This document shows, piece by piece, positions 43,520 through 53,375 of a DNA stretch of 54,469 nucleotides. The stretch covers positions 1 through 54,469 of the forward strand of contig JADHSV010000020.1 of the NCBI GenBank assembly GCA_016776725.1, in the 5' to 3' direction. A model generated the notes under the pieces. It worked only from the letters and a program-made list of their open reading frames with translations. It did not search any database and was not told the origin of the DNA. The number at the start of each line of letters is the position of its first letter. Within the stretch, counting starts at the first letter, position 1. Made by a program: the position numbers and the translations under genes. The DNA comes from Rhodospirillales bacterium (lineage in GTDB: Bacteria; Pseudomonadota; Alphaproteobacteria; Rhodospirillales; Shumkoniaceae).

Positions 43520-44404
43520 TTAGTTCGCCCGGTTTTTGGCGGCGATGGTCGCGTCGCGCCGGGCGCTCAGCCAGTCGTACCATTCATCCAGGCCATCACC
43601 CGCCGTCGCCGACACCTGCAAAATGCGGATATCGGGATTGACCTGTTTGGCGAACGCAATGCAGCGGTCCACGTCGAAGGTCAGATACGGCAGCAGATCG
43701 ACCTTGTTGAGGATCATCAGGTCGGCTTCATAAAACATGTCCGGGTACTTCAGCGGTTTATCCTCGCCCTCGGTCACCGAAAGAACGACGATCTTATGCG
43801 CCTCGCCCAGATCAAAAGCCGACGGGCAAATGAGGTTTCCAACGTTCTCGATGAACAGCACGCTCTCGGCGTCCGGGTTCAGGTGTCCCAGCGCATGACC
43901 CACCATATGGGCATCCAGATGGCAGCCCTTGCCGGTATTGACCTGGGTGGCGGCAGCGCCCGTGGCGCGGATGCGTTCGGCATCGTTTTCGGTTTGCTGA
44001 TCCCCTTCCACCACCGAAAACGGGAACTTTTCCTTCATGTCCGTGATGGTGCGCGCCAACAGGGTGGTTTTGCCCGAGCCGGGGCTGGAAACGAAATTCA
44101 CCGTGAATATCCCGCGCTCTTTCAAAAACTGCCGGTTGGCGTCCGCGTGGCGGTTGTTGACGCTAAGAATGTCCTGTTCAATCTGCACCACGCGCGCCGT
44201 GCTCAGGTCGGCGTCATGCGTGACACCCATTGAACTAGCGTGTTCGTGGGAGTGATCGTGCCCGTGGTCGTGATCGTGCGAATGCCCGTGATCGTGATCA
44301 TGGTCATGGTCATGGTCATGGTCATGGTCGTGATCATGATCGTGGGAATGCCCATCATGGGAATGAACGTGGCCCGGCTGTCCGCAGCCGCATGTCAAAC
44401 ACAT
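43520..44404 (-). CDS. hypB: Nickel-incorporation GTPase HypB with long His-Asp repeat
   Basis: 294 residues. The N-terminal metal motif CGCG is at 5-8, then an extended His/Asp repeat (about 14-55, mostly HD pairs) for nickel binding and storage. The SIMIBI GTPase domain has G1 SSPGSGKT, the nickel/dimer-site motif [20 protein letters not shown] and NKVDLLPY. HypB supplies nickel with HypA. It overlaps the hypA stop by one base and is followed by the short hypF. Confidence 0.96.
   Translation of the reverse strand: MCLTCGCGQPGHVHSHDGHSHDHDHDHDHDHDHDHDHDHGHSHDHDHGHDHSHEHASSMGVTHDADLSTARVVQIEQDILSVNNRHADANRQFLKERGIFTVNFVSSPGSGKTTLLARTITDMKEKFPFSVVEGDQQTENDAERIRATGAAATQVNTGKGCHLDAHMVGHALGHLNPDAESVLFIENVGNLICPSAFDLGEAHKIVVLSVTEGEDKPLKYPDMFYEADLMILNKVDLLPYLTFDVDRCIAFAKQVNPDIRILQVSATAGDGLDEWYDWLSARRDATIAAKNRAN
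44236..44356. repeat. In-frame His-Asp codon repeat in hypB
   Basis: Repeated 6-nt units (ATGGTC, GTGATC in plus-strand view) coding for His-Asp pairs on the minus strand. It is low-complexity coding DNA and could vary in length by slippage. Confidence 0.85.
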
Positions 44405-44745
44405 CAGTCGACCTCCAATTCCTGAATTCTAAGCGCATCGCCGGCCCGCAATTCAACGTCGGTGCCATCGCACCTGGGGCACGGGCCAAACCGTTCCTTG
44501 ACCGGCACCACGTCTTCGCATTTGCGGCACCAGGCCTCGCCTCGTGTGCGAACGATGATCAGTTCCGCGCCGTCGGCCAGGGTTCCACGGGTAATGGCGT
44601 CGAAACACATTTCCATGGATTCCGGAACCGCCGTGGAAAGTTCACCGATCTCCAGGGTTACGCTGTTGACCCTGCTGTAGTTCTGAATATCGGCCTGCTC
44701 CTGCAGTATTTTCAAGACGCCTTGGCAAAGCGACATCTCGTGCAT
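44404..44745 (-). CDS. hypA: Nickel metallochaperone HypA
   Basis: 113 residues. The N-terminal [11 protein letters not shown] carries the nickel-binding His2; the zinc domain has two CxxC pairs (CRKC and CPRC). HypA delivers nickel to the hydrogenase large subunit with HypB. The ATG at 44745 is the family start. It lies 93 nt after the maturation protease gene; that gap (44746-44838) contains no hairpin I could see. Confidence 0.96.
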   Translation of the reverse strand: MHEMSLCQGVLKILQEQADIQNYSRVNSVTLEIGELSTAVPESMEMCFDAITRGTLADGAELIIVRTRGEAWCRKCEDVVPVKERFGPCPRCDGTDVELRAGDALRIQELEVD

Positions 44746-44838
44746 GACAGCTCTTTCAATAGACCGATCACGCGACCGGACAAGGAGACAAGGGCCGGGA
44801 AAAAAACGACTTAACGCCCCAAAAAGCAAGGAAAAACG

Positions 44839-45288
44839 TCACTTAGCCGCGTTTTCGATTTCATCCACGATTGCCTGGGTGACCGTCTCCAGCGCGCCTT
44901 CAACTTCGGCAGACAACTCCTGGCCGTATGAAAAGTCTTTTCCCTCAATTCCGTAGACGCCCATCTTCGGCGGCAGGCGTCCCAAAACTCGCGCCATTTC
45001 GATGGCTTCGGCGACCGAGAACTGGTGAGAGGAATAATGGAACAGCCCGCTGGGAACTTCGGTGGAAATGGCATCGAAATGGTGAATGCTTCCGGCGGTC
45101 GCGCCTGACCGGGCGGCATCGACCAGAATAACATGCTCGCCGCCCGCCCATGCGTCCATCAGTTCCACGCCGTCGCCGCCAAGCTCAACGGTTTCCACGC
45201 CGCGTTCGCGCAGGCGATCAGCTACCACCGGCCCGACGGCGTCGTCGCGCCGAAAGCGATTGCCGATGCAAATTACAAGAACGCGAAT
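44839..45288 (-). CDS. Hydrogenase maturation endopeptidase, probable ATT start
   Basis: About 149 residues of the HyaD/HybD/HycI family, which removes the C-terminal peptide of the large subunit after nickel insertion. Signatures are LVICIGNRFRRDDAVGP at the N-terminus and LVDAARSG and FHYSSHQFSV later, with the metal-binding Asp/His residues. The usual family start (MRVLVIGIGN) falls on ATT at 45288, preceded by GAGG 8 nt upstream. The next in-frame alternatives are TTG 45324 and GTG 45339, both inside the large-subunit gene and without a clear ribosome site. It follows the large-subunit gene by 10 nt if ATT is used. Confidence 0.85.
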   Translation of the reverse strand: MRVLVICIGNRFRRDDAVGPVVADRLRERGVETVELGGDGVELMDAWAGGEHVILVDAARSGATAGSIHHFDAISTEVPSGLFHYSSHQFSVAEAIEMARVLGRLPPKMGVYGIEGKDFSYGQELSAEVEGALETVTQAIVDEIENAAK

Positions 45289-45298
45289 GGCCGTCGCC

Positions 45299-46663
45299 TC
45301 ACTCCCGGTCGATGGAGAAGTCAAGGAAGTGCGTCGCACACGAGATGCAGGGATCGTAGTTTCGGATCGTCTGCTCGCAGCGCCATTTCAAATCTTCGTC
45401 GGAAAGATGAAGATTGCCCTGAACAACCCCGCGCAAATCACGCTCGATCTGCGGCTGGTTCTGCGACGTGGGGGCCTGAATGCGCGCACTGACGATACGG
45501 CCTTCCTTGTCCAACTCGTAGCGGTGCAGACAAATGCCGCGCGGCGCTTCCGTGCAACCCGCGCCAATGCCCGGCCCCGGCTTGATGGTGACGCACGAAG
45601 CATCCGGTTCCTCGTAGGCTTCGACGATGCGCAGGGCTTCCTCGCAGGCGAAGACGGTTTCGACCATACGAACGAGGATGCTCTGATAAAGGTTGTTGCA
45701 CTTCTTACCGAGGCCGCAGTCCTTTGCCACGCTCTTGGCCAGCTTGGATAATTGCGCATAGTTGTTGTTATAGCGCGCGTTCGGGCCGGTGTAGTAGATG
45801 CTGCCATCCATCATCATGCCGTGCAGAGCGTTGGAGTGCGCGATATGGGTTTCCTTGAAATGCTCGGGATATTCGGCAACCGCGATATCAAGCCCGCGGT
45901 TGGATATAATGCGCCCCTCGTGGATCGCGTATTCGTCGGGATGACGCAACGAAACACACTGGTAGTCGTCTTCATAGTCGGGGAATTCAAAGGTGCCGAA
46001 AACCTTGGCCAACCCGATGGCGGCGCCGATGCCCCATTTCAGGGGTTCGATAAGAGTTCGTACGCTTTCCTTACGCGGCGCCTTGTAGAACCCGCCCACC
46101 TTCATGTTGATGGGATGGGCCGCACGGCCGCCAATCACTTCCAAAATCTCGTTGCCGAGTTTTTTCAGGCGAAGTGCCGTTTTGACAATTTCGGGGTCGT
46201 CCTTGGCCAGTTGAAGCGAATCCTGAAGGCCCAGAAAGTCCGGCGCGTGCAACATGGCCGCGTGCAGAACGTGGCTTTCAATCCATTCGCCGCAATAGAT
46301 CAGGCGGCGAAGATCGCGCAGGGTTCCGGTAACCTGAACGCCCAGCGCCTGTTCCATGGCCTGACTGGAACCCATCTGATAGGCGAGCGGGCAAATGCCG
46401 CAAATTCGGGCGGTGATATCGGGGGCCTCGCTGTAGATGCGCCCCTGTAAAAAGGCCTCGAAAAAGCGCGGCGGCTCGAAGATGCGAAACCGAATATCCT
46501 CGATCACGTCGTCCTTCACGCGAACATACAGCGCGCCTTCGCCTTCAACGCGGGCAAGGGCGTCCACCTTGATGTTCCGTGTGGAGGACACCACTTTTTT
46601 ACCCGCCTTTGACTTGGCGTTTCCCTTTTTTTTCGCAGCAACCATCGACTTGCCCTTACTCAT
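45299..46663 (-). CDS. [NiFe]-hydrogenase large (alpha) subunit, group 3b-like
   Basis: 454 residues. The four nickel-ligand Cys are in the N-terminal RICGIC (Cys88, Cys91) and the C-terminal DPCISCATH. The nine residues after that His (FLDFSIDRE) are the expected cleaved extension. Sequence and gene order (beta, gamma, delta, alpha) match the NAD(P)-linked group 3b soluble hydrogenases (sulfhydrogenase type). The first 28 residues are unusually Lys-rich ([13 protein letters not shown]) and may be a tail unrelated to catalysis; a second ATG at codon 7 is possible. Its start overlaps the delta stop by 8 nt. Confidence 0.93.
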   Translation of the reverse strand: MSKGKSMVAAKKKGNAKSKAGKKVVSSTRNIKVDALARVEGEGALYVRVKDDVIEDIRFRIFEPPRFFEAFLQGRIYSEAPDITARICGICPLAYQMGSSQAMEQALGVQVTGTLRDLRRLIYCGEWIESHVLHAAMLHAPDFLGLQDSLQLAKDDPEIVKTALRLKKLGNEILEVIGGRAAHPINMKVGGFYKAPRKESVRTLIEPLKWGIGAAIGLAKVFGTFEFPDYEDDYQCVSLRHPDEYAIHEGRIISNRGLDIAVAEYPEHFKETHIAHSNALHGMMMDGSIYYTGPNARYNNNYAQLSKLAKSVAKDCGLGKKCNNLYQSILVRMVETVFACEEALRIVEAYEEPDASCVTIKPGPGIGAGCTEAPRGICLHRYELDKEGRIVSARIQAPTSQNQPQIERDLRGVVQGNLHLSDEDLKWRCEQTIRNYDPCISCATHFLDFSIDRE

Positions 46664-47432
46664 GAGCCTCGCTCTCCTTGCGGAAAGCGCTCGCATTGGC
46701 GTTAAACGACCGGAAGAAGTGCTTGATGGATCTTTCGTCCATATCCATGTCGGCGAACTGCTTCCCAAGCGCCGCTGTATTCGGGGTATCATTGGGGCCG
46801 AAGCAGCCGTAGCACCCGCGCGTGAATGACGGACACAGGTTTCCGCATCCAGCCTGGGTTACCGGGCCGAGGCACGGCGTTCCATTGGCCACCATGACGC
46901 ACACCGAGCCCGCGCGCTTGCATTCGATACACTGGGAATGCAGCGGAATGTTGGGCTTGCGCCCGTTCAGCAGCGCGTTGATGGCCTCGAGCAACTGATA
47001 CTTGTTGATGGGGCAGCCGCGCAGCTCGAAATCCACATCCACATGGTCGCGAATGGCGGTCGAGGTGGTCAGCGTCTCGATATATTCCGGGTTCGTGTAA
47101 ACGGCGTCGATGAACCCGTCCACATCCTTGTAGTTTTTCAGCGCCTGAATGCCGCCCGCCGTGGCGCAAGCACCGATGCTGATCAGGAACTTGCTTTGCT
47201 TGCGCACCTTGCGGATACGTTCGGCCTCTTCCGGCGTCGTTACCGAGCCTTCAACCAGCGAGACGTCATACGGCCCCGGAAGTTCGGCCCGCGTCGCTTC
47301 GAGGAAATACGCGATATCGACCGCGCCCGCCACCTGAAGAAGTTCGTCTTCACAGCTGAGAAGCTGCAACTGGCACCCGTCGCACGACGAGAACTTCCAA
47401 ACCGCGAGTTTCGGCTTTTTCTGCACCGCCAT
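46656..47432 (-). CDS. [NiFe]-hydrogenase small (delta) subunit, group 3b-like
   Basis: 258 residues with no Tat signal, so the enzyme is cytoplasmic. Cluster-binding Cys are visible in FSSCDGCQL (Cys17, Cys20), [28 protein letters not shown] and [24 protein letters not shown]. These fit three [4Fe-4S] clusters passing electrons from the NiFe site to the gamma/beta module. Starts 2 nt after the gamma-subunit gene and overlaps the alpha start. Confidence 0.94.
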   Translation of the reverse strand: MAVQKKPKLAVWKFSSCDGCQLQLLSCEDELLQVAGAVDIAYFLEATRAELPGPYDVSLVEGSVTTPEEAERIRKVRKQSKFLISIGACATAGGIQALKNYKDVDGFIDAVYTNPEYIETLTTSTAIRDHVDVDFELRGCPINKYQLLEAINALLNGRKPNIPLHSQCIECKRAGSVCVMVANGTPCLGPVTQAGCGNLCPSFTRGCYGCFGPNDTPNTAALGKQFADMDMDERSIKHFFRSFNANASAFRKESEAHE

Positions 47433-47434
47433 TG

Positions 47435-48280
47435 TCAGAGCTCCTGGATCGCGAAACGATCTGCGACCGCATCGAACGGAAACACCGGGCCGTCCTTACA
47501 GACGAAATCCCCACCCAATTGGCAATGGCCGCAAAAACCGATGCCGCACTTCATGTTGCGTTCCAACGATACGTGAATGTTTTGTTCGCTGACACCGCGT
47601 TCAACCAGCGTATCAACGGCATAGCGCATCATCACCTCGGGGCCGCACACCAGGGCAACGGTGTGGTGGGGATCAAACCCGCCACGACCGATCAGCTTGG
47701 TCACGACGCCCACCTTCCCGCCCCAGCGACCGGTAGCGTGATCGACAGTCACATCGACCTGCATGTCGAACTGTCCGCGCCACTTTTCCAGTTCCTTGCG
47801 AAACAGGATGTCTTCCGGTGTGCGCGCACCGTACAGGATGCACACATTGCCGTAAGCCTGCCGATTGGCAAGGATCTGGTAAATGGCGGGACGCAACGGC
47901 GCCAGACCGATGCCGCCGGTAACGATGACGATATCGCTGCCCTCGGCTGCCTCGACCGGCCATGCCGTGCCGAAGGGGCCGCGCACACCGATGGTCTGCC
48001 CGACGCCCAGCTTCCACATGGCGTTGGTGACGTTGCCGACGGCCCGGGTGGTGTGGACGATTTTGTCGTTCACACCCGGATCGCCACTGATGCTAATGGG
48101 AATCTCACCCACCCCGAACACGTAGAGCATGTTGAACTGGCCGGGCAGGAAGCTGAAGCCGCGTTTCCTCTCGGCCGGAACAAGGTCAAGGGTAAACGTA
48201 TCGCTTAGCTCTTTTCTGACCCGCTCGATCCTGAAAGGAGCCGGGACCATCGGGTCAACGAGGGCGGACATTTCGTTCAT
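47435..48280 (-). CDS. Hydrogenase gamma subunit, FAD/NAD(P)-binding diaphorase
   Basis: 281 residues of the ferredoxin-NADP reductase/dihydroorotate-dehydrogenase-electron-transfer type. The FAD-binding stretch is [16 protein letters not shown], the NAD(P) motif [15 protein letters not shown], and the C-terminal [2Fe-2S] motif [13 protein letters not shown] plus a later Cys (FVCKDGP). It exchanges electrons with NAD(P)H. The ATG abuts the stop of the cyclic-nucleotide-domain gene (TAG ATG). Confidence 0.93.
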   Translation of the reverse strand: MNEMSALVDPMVPAPFRIERVRKELSDTFTLDLVPAERKRGFSFLPGQFNMLYVFGVGEIPISISGDPGVNDKIVHTTRAVGNVTNAMWKLGVGQTIGVRGPFGTAWPVEAAEGSDIVIVTGGIGLAPLRPAIYQILANRQAYGNVCILYGARTPEDILFRKELEKWRGQFDMQVDVTVDHATGRWGGKVGVVTKLIGRGGFDPHHTVALVCGPEVMMRYAVDTLVERGVSEQNIHVSLERNMKCGIGFCGHCQLGGDFVCKDGPVFPFDAVADRFAIQEL

Positions 48281-48754
48281 CTATTCTTTACCGATACCAT
48301 AGAGATCCAGCATTTGCAGGCGCGCATGGGACAAACGTTCGGCAATCACCCTTACGAACCTCTTGTACACCGCGTAGCCGAGTGCGGGGTCGGCGTCGAG
48401 TTTGCCGCGCAGGCAAATGGCGTCGAAGCTGACCAGACGGCTAAGGCGTGTCGCGCGGGCATCCCATTTCCAGCGGAAAGGCGGAACAATCCACGACCAG
48501 CCCATCACGTCCCCGTCGTCGCAGCTTTGCAGGACGATGGAATCGCGGCCCGGCGCCCGGACTTCAAGCGCCACGGCGCCATGACGCACCATGTAAAACT
48601 TGTCCGCCGGCTGTCCTTCGCGAAAGACATACTGGCCCGCGTCAAAGCGCTCATTGGCGGCACAGCCCGCAATCAACTCCATCGCTTCGTCGTCCATCCC
48701 TTCAAAAAAAGGATGATCCTTAATCAGTTTATCGAGACCAACATCCTGCACCAT
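48281..48754 (-). CDS. Cyclic-nucleotide-binding-domain protein inside the hydrogenase operon
   Basis: 157 residues: one cNMP/CRP-type beta-roll (FDAGQYVFREGQPADKFYMVRHGAVALEV, then DGDVMGWSWIVPPFRWKWDARA) and a C-terminal helix, with no DNA-binding helix-turn-helix. It cannot be a CRP/FNR transcription factor by itself and probably senses a small ligand or acts as a structural partner of the hydrogenase. ATG 48754 is preceded by GGGAGAG. It is 1 nt after the beta gene and abuts the gamma gene; similar small proteins are known beside bacterial group 3b hydrogenases. Confidence 0.85.
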   Translation of the reverse strand: MVQDVGLDKLIKDHPFFEGMDDEAMELIAGCAANERFDAGQYVFREGQPADKFYMVRHGAVALEVRAPGRDSIVLQSCDDGDVMGWSWIVPPFRWKWDARATRLSRLVSFDAICLRGKLDADPALGYAVYKRFVRVIAERLSHARLQMLDLYGIGKE

Positions 48755-48755
48755 A

Positions 48756-49892
48756 TTAAGCTCTCCCTTCGCTGTCCCGGATTGCCCGGGCCTCTTGCGT
48801 GATATCGATCCCGACCGGGCACCAAGTAATGCACCGCCCGCATCCAACACAGCCGGACGTCTCAAACTGATCGAACCACGACGACAGTTTATGTGTCATC
48901 CACTGACGGTAGCGTGACGCGCCTTCGCGGCGAATACTGCCCCCGTGGATGTAACTGAAATCCATTGTAAAGCACGAATCCCACCGGCGATTGCGCACGG
49001 CGCTGGAACCGGTCAAGTCGGTCACGTCCTCAACTGTGTTACAGAAGCAGGTCGGACAAACCATCGTGCAGTTGGCGCAACTGAGACACCGCTTGGCGAC
49101 TTCGTCCCAGCGATTGTGCTGGAGGTTACGCTTCAACAGCGGGCCCACGTCCTCGACCATTTCGCGGCCCATTTTGGCGGCCGCCTTTTTGGTCAGGGTT
49201 TCGGCCTTGGAAACGTCGCCGTCGGTGGCGGCAGCGCCCTTTAGTTTGGCCACGATCTCTTGTCCGCGCGACGAGCCCACCTCGACAACAAACACATGGC
49301 GGGATTTTTCCGAAATTTCGGTCAATGCCAGATCAAACCCGCCCGACGCCTTCGGCCCCGTGTTCATGGACGCGCAGAAACAAGTTCCGCCGGGCCTGGT
49401 GCAATTGACCGCAACAACGAACGCCGCAGCACGGCGCGCCAGATAACCCGGATCGGCAAATTCGCCATTGTCGAACACGCGGTCATGGATTTGCATCGCT
49501 TGAAGTTCGCACGGGCGTGCCCCGATGAAAGCGTAGGCTGGCGCCTTCGACTTTTCCTCGACAACCCGGAATGCCTTCCCCTGCCGCCTGAATTCGCAGA
49601 TTTTCTGTTCCGGCGGATACAAGTAACGCTTCCACGAATGGGGGCCGACCACATAGTCGAAATAGACCCCTTCGCGGCCCTTGACGATCCTGTAGGTGCC
49701 GCCGTCCTGCGTGTCCTTCAAGCCGACCGGAATATCCGCCGCTGAGGCAAGCTCGGCATAAACGATTGCGCCATCCTCAAGCTTGGGTCCGACAACCTGA
49801 TATCCCTCGGCCGCCAGCACCGCGATGAGTTTCTGGAGCCCCTTACCGGCGTCGATAACCAACGCCTGATTGGTCGATTTGTTGGCCGTCAT
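48756..49892 (-). CDS. Hydrogenase beta subunit, iron-sulfur electron transfer
   Basis: 378 residues of the 4Fe-4S dicluster/heterodisulfide-reductase-like beta subunit family. Two cluster motifs are near the C-terminus: [16 protein letters not shown] and [16 protein letters not shown]. Upstream are Cys-containing segments ([20 protein letters not shown]) typical of the family. With gamma it forms the NAD(P)-linked half of the enzyme. The ATG at 49892 has AAGG 4 nt upstream; the frame extends upstream without a better start. First gene of the hydrogenase unit. Confidence 0.92.
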   Translation of the reverse strand: MTANKSTNQALVIDAGKGLQKLIAVLAAEGYQVVGPKLEDGAIVYAELASAADIPVGLKDTQDGGTYRIVKGREGVYFDYVVGPHSWKRYLYPPEQKICEFRRQGKAFRVVEEKSKAPAYAFIGARPCELQAMQIHDRVFDNGEFADPGYLARRAAAFVVAVNCTRPGGTCFCASMNTGPKASGGFDLALTEISEKSRHVFVVEVGSSRGQEIVAKLKGAAATDGDVSKAETLTKKAAAKMGREMVEDVGPLLKRNLQHNRWDEVAKRCLSCANCTMVCPTCFCNTVEDVTDLTGSSAVRNRRWDSCFTMDFSYIHGGSIRREGASRYRQWMTHKLSSWFDQFETSGCVGCGRCITWCPVGIDITQEARAIRDSEGRA

Positions 49893-50388
49893 TTTACCTT
49901 GGTATTCCCTTGGTGAGTCCGACTGGGTGCCATAATCGTCGATATGTTCCGTGCGAAGATCATACACCCTGAATTACCCTTCTGCATTAATATAGATGCG
50001 GTAAACAGTAAACTTTTTTTTGTTGATCATGCAAACAATTCTCAATACCCAAAAGAAATTAACCATAAATACAATATAGTATAAACAAGCAGCACCACTC
50101 CCCCTTTGGAAACGCTTAAGTAATATCAATAATTACCCCATATCTTCTTTGCACCAGCCCAAATTCGGACATTTCTCAAACTTGCCAGTGCATACCCCAT
50201 TAGAATTGGCTAATATTTCTTTTAAGCCTTCGCCTTTGTTAGCATTTGGAGGGTTGCGCCTGCCGCCAGTTCTTTTCTTTCGTTCGCTGTGCGCACGGGC
50301 TTGGCTTTTTCACGATGCGGAAGCATTATCGCGAACGACTGATTCCAGTGGCGCTGACAGCCCCGCAATAAACAGGTGGAAGAACAGA
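49893..50388. other. Intergenic region with AT-rich core between hydrogenase operon and quinone oxidoreductase gene
   Basis: About 496 nt with no supported gene. 49970-50110 is clearly more AT-rich than the surroundings (runs of T and A, TATAGTATAAAC). It contains TTGAT at 50023-50027, which is one perfect half of an FNR/FixK-type site, but the second half does not match. It must contain the minus-strand hydrogenase promoter and the plus-strand promoter for 50389; I cannot assign hexamers with confidence. Confidence 0.5.
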
Positions 50389-51390
50389 ATGCCCGACATC
50401 GCTTTGCCGACCATGCGCGCAATCGAGATATCGGAACCGGGGGGGCCGGAGGTGTTAAAACCCACCTTGCGCGAACGCCCGAATCCGGGTCCGGGCGAGG
50501 TGTTGATACGTGTCGCAGCAGCGGGCATCAACAGCCCCGACCTGAAACAGTGCGCAGGCGCGTATCCCGCGCCCAAGGGTGCCTCCGACCTGCCCGGACT
50601 GGAGGTTTCCGGAACCATTGAAGCGATAGGTGCCGACGTCACCGAATGGGCGTCGGGCGACGCGGTATGCGCCCTGGTCAATGGCGGCGGATATGCCGAG
50701 TATTGCGCTGTTCCGGCGGCTCAGTGCCTGCCCGTTCCGACGCCCCTGAATATGGTCGAGGCAGCAGCCCTTCCGGAGACCTTTTTTACGGTCTGGAACA
50801 ACGTGTTTATGCGAGCCGGATTAACGCGGGGCGAATCGTTCCTGATTCACGGCGGGTCCGGCGGCGTTGGAACGGCCGCCATTCAGATCGCCAAGGCGCT
50901 GGGGGCACATGTATTCGCCACCGCCTCCACCGATGAGAAATGCGCGGTGTGCAAAAACCTGGGCGCGCATCGCGCCATCAACTACCGCGCCGAGGACTTC
51001 GTTGAAATCGTCAAGGAAGAGACCCCAAATCGCGGCGTCGATGTCATTCTGGACATGATCGGCGGCGAATATGTTCAGCGCAACATCAAGGCTCTGGCCG
51101 TGGAGGGGCGTCTGGTTCAGATCGCCTTCGACACGGGGCCAAAGGTCGAACTCAACCTGATGCCGATCCTGCTGAAACGCCTTACGTTGACGGGGTCGAC
51201 CCTGCGCCCGCGCACACCCGAATTCAAGGCCGAGATCGCCCGTCAGCTTCGCCGGCGCGTATGGCCCGAAATCGAGGCCGGAAACATCAAGCCGGTTATC
51301 CACGCGACGTTCCCTCTGGATGATGCCGCCGACGCGCATCGTATGATGGAAGAAGGCGGTCATATCGGAAATATCGTTCTGGAAATCTGA
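50389..51390 (+). CDS. Zinc-independent quinone oxidoreductase-like (PIG3/QOR family) dehydrogenase
   Basis: 333 residues of the medium-chain dehydrogenase superfamily: GroES-like N-terminal domain (GEVLIRVAAAGINSPDLKQCAG), then a Rossmann domain with the NADPH motif HGGSGGVGTAAIQIAKALGA and the family motif LPETFFTVWNNVF. The catalytic and structural zinc Cys/His sets are missing, as in quinone oxidoreductases. ATG 50389 has AGGTGGAAG upstream; the 80 residues of open frame before it have no ribosome site and low-complexity content. Followed by an iron-dependent alcohol dehydrogenase gene after 86 nt. Confidence 0.9.
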   Translation: MPDIALPTMRAIEISEPGGPEVLKPTLRERPNPGPGEVLIRVAAAGINSPDLKQCAGAYPAPKGASDLPGLEVSGTIEAIGADVTEWASGDAVCALVNGGGYAEYCAVPAAQCLPVPTPLNMVEAAALPETFFTVWNNVFMRAGLTRGESFLIHGGSGGVGTAAIQIAKALGAHVFATASTDEKCAVCKNLGAHRAINYRAEDFVEIVKEETPNRGVDVILDMIGGEYVQRNIKALAVEGRLVQIAFDTGPKVELNLMPILLKRLTLTGSTLRPRTPEFKAEIARQLRRRVWPEIEAGNIKPVIHATFPLDDAADAHRMMEEGGHIGNIVLEI

Positions 51391-51476
51391 AATTGGGTGT
51401 GAGAGACTTTTTTTTGGCGTAAAAATGCGCCACTGAAATAATGCGTCATGAGTTTAAAAAAGGGGGAGAATATCCA

Positions 51477-52784
51477 ATGGAAAAGCCGGTCTATTACGCA
51501 CCAACCGATTATGGCGATTACGCGTTTTCAGTGGCGGCGGCGGCAGTTAAGTTCGGCGCGGGCGTTCTTGTCGAGCTGGGCGGCGACGCTAAATCACTGG
51601 GGCTCAAGCGGGTCGCCCTTTTTATGGACCCCAAGGTGCGTAATACGAAACCGGCGATGGTGGCCGAAAAATCCCTGAAAGAGGCCGGGGTCGACTACGA
51701 AATTTACGATGAAATCAAGATCGAACCGACCGACGGCTCGTTCATGGCCGCGGCCAAATTCGCCGCCGAGGGCAATTTCGACGGGTTTATCTCGCTGGGC
51801 GGCGGATCGACCATGGATACGGCCAAGGCGGCCAACCTGTATTCCACCCATCCGGCCGATTTCCTGGCCTACGTCAATCTGCCATATGGTGAATTCCGCC
51901 CCGCGCCGGGGCCGCTGAAACCCCATATCGCGTGCCCCACGACATCGGGAACAGGCAGCGAGACCACCAGCACGGCGGTCATGGATATCGTCGAGTTGAA
52001 GGTCAAAACGGCCATCTCGCAAAAACTCATGAAACCGACCCTGGCGCTGGTCGATCCGACAACAGCCGAAACCATGCCCGCAGGCGTGGTGGCCGCCACC
52101 GGTTTCGACGTGCTGACCCACGCCATCGAAAGCTACACCGCGCGCCCCTACACCACGCGGGCCCGCCCCGCGACACCCGACCAACGACCGGTCTTCCAGG
52201 GCGCCAACCCGTACAGCGACACCAGCAGCCTTCACGCCATCAGCCTGGGCGGCAAGTATCTGGTTCGCGCCGTCAAGGACCCGGATGATGTGGAGGCGCG
52301 CCATATGCTGATGCTGGCGGCGACCACCGCCGGATTGTCGTTCGGCAATGCGGGCGTTCATCTGCCCCACGCCATGTCCTATGGTGTGGCCGGTTTGTGC
52401 CACACCCTGGTCGCCGACGGGTATGAGGACGACAACCCCATGGTTCCGCACGGCATCGCCTGCATTCTCAATGCGCCCGCCGCCTTCCGCTTTTGCGCAC
52501 CCGCCTGCCCCGAGCGCCATTTGGAAGCTGCATCGGCACTGGGCGCGGACACACGCAATGCCGATCCCGAACACGGCGGCAAGCTGCTGACCGACAAGCT
52601 GATTGAAATGATGCGCGAAACCGGCCTGCCCAACGGCACCGGTGCGCTTGGGTTCACCGAGGCCGACATTCCGGAACTGACCAAACGCGGCTTTAATCAG
52701 CCGCGTCTTCTGATCCTCGCCCCGCGCGAGGTCACTGAACAGGATGTCGCCGACATGTACCGCGACGGCTTGAAATACTGGTAA
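51477..52784 (+). CDS. Iron-containing alcohol dehydrogenase, hydroxyacid-oxoacid transhydrogenase-like
   Basis: 435 residues of the group III Fe-dependent alcohol dehydrogenase family. NAD-site motif SLGGGSTMDTAKA lies near residues 107-119, PTTSGTGSETTSTAV follows, and metal-ligand His residues are in DVLTHAIESYT, HLPHAMSYG and VPHGIACIL. Length and the insertion TRARPATPDQRPVFQG are closest to hydroxyacid-oxoacid transhydrogenases (ADHFE1/HOT), though other substrates are possible. The ATG at 51477 has GGGGGAG 8 nt upstream. It is 10 nt before ubiX. Confidence 0.88.
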   Translation: MEKPVYYAPTDYGDYAFSVAAAAVKFGAGVLVELGGDAKSLGLKRVALFMDPKVRNTKPAMVAEKSLKEAGVDYEIYDEIKIEPTDGSFMAAAKFAAEGNFDGFISLGGGSTMDTAKAANLYSTHPADFLAYVNLPYGEFRPAPGPLKPHIACPTTSGTGSETTSTAVMDIVELKVKTAISQKLMKPTLALVDPTTAETMPAGVVAATGFDVLTHAIESYTARPYTTRARPATPDQRPVFQGANPYSDTSSLHAISLGGKYLVRAVKDPDDVEARHMLMLAATTAGLSFGNAGVHLPHAMSYGVAGLCHTLVADGYEDDNPMVPHGIACILNAPAAFRFCAPACPERHLEAASALGADTRNADPEHGGKLLTDKLIEMMRETGLPNGTGALGFTEADIPELTKRGFNQPRLLILAPREVTEQDVADMYRDGLKYW

Positions 52785-52794
52785 GGAACAAAAA

Positions 52795-53358
52795 ATGAGC
52801 GCGCCATTTCTGGTTGGCATATCCGGCGCGACCGGTGCGATTTATGGCATTGAAGTGCTTCGTGCGCTCAAGGCCATGGGTCAACCGGCGCATCTGATTT
52901 TAAGCGAGTGGGGGGCGCAGACGATTGCGCTGGAGACGGACTTCACACTGGATGAAGTCCGTTCCCTGGCCGACGAGGTCTATGGCAACAAGGATTTGGC
53001 CGCCGCCGTTTCCAGCGGATCGTTCGTGACGAGCGGCATGGTTATCGCGCCGTGTTCTGTCAAAACCCTATCGGGCATCGCCAATTCGTTTACCTACAAT
53101 TTGTTGATTCGCGCCGCCGACGTTACCCTGAAGGAACGCCGCCCGCTGGTGCTGGTGTTTCGCGAAGCCCCCCTTCACAAGGGCCATCTGGACCTGCTGA
53201 GCCGCGCCGTCGATATGGGCGCTATTCTGCTTCCGCCCATGCCTGCGTTCTACAACAAGCCCGCCTCCATCGACGACATGGTGCGCCACACCGTTGGTAA
53301 AATCCTTGATCAATTCGGTCTTGAGCACGACCTAATGAAGCGTTGGACCGGCCCCTGA
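52795..53358 (+). CDS. ubiX: Flavin prenyltransferase UbiX/Pad1
   Basis: 187 residues. UbiX links dimethylallyl phosphate to FMN to make prenylated FMN, the cofactor of UbiD-type decarboxylases. Signatures are the flavin-binding GISGATGAIYG at residues 8-18, APCSVKTLSGIANSFTYNLLIRAADV and LVLVFREAPLHKGHLDLLSRAVDMGAILLPPMPAFY. No UbiD gene is in the window. Its stop touches the following radical-SAM gene. Confidence 0.93.
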   Translation: MSAPFLVGISGATGAIYGIEVLRALKAMGQPAHLILSEWGAQTIALETDFTLDEVRSLADEVYGNKDLAAAVSSGSFVTSGMVIAPCSVKTLSGIANSFTYNLLIRAADVTLKERRPLVLVFREAPLHKGHLDLLSRAVDMGAILLPPMPAFYNKPASIDDMVRHTVGKILDQFGLEHDLMKRWTGP

Positions 53359-53375
53359 TGCTTCAAGGAAACTCG

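Noticed and set aside
44240..44425. Plus-strand Val/Met-rich hydrophobic small protein
   Set aside because: It is antisense to the His-Asp repeat of hypB.
50016..50035. Full FNR box upstream of the hydrogenase operon
   Set aside because: Only TTGAT is present; the second half (expected ATCAA) does not match at the right spacing.
51408..51434. T-run and GGCG/CGCC hairpin after the quinone oxidoreductase gene, considered as a terminator
   Set aside because: The T-run lies before, not after, the short 5-bp stem on the plus strand, and on the minus strand it becomes an A-run.
51594..52820. Long minus-strand open frame (408 codons) opposite the alcohol dehydrogenase
   Set aside because: Composition is not protein-like and the plus-strand frame matches a known enzyme family with a good ribosome site.
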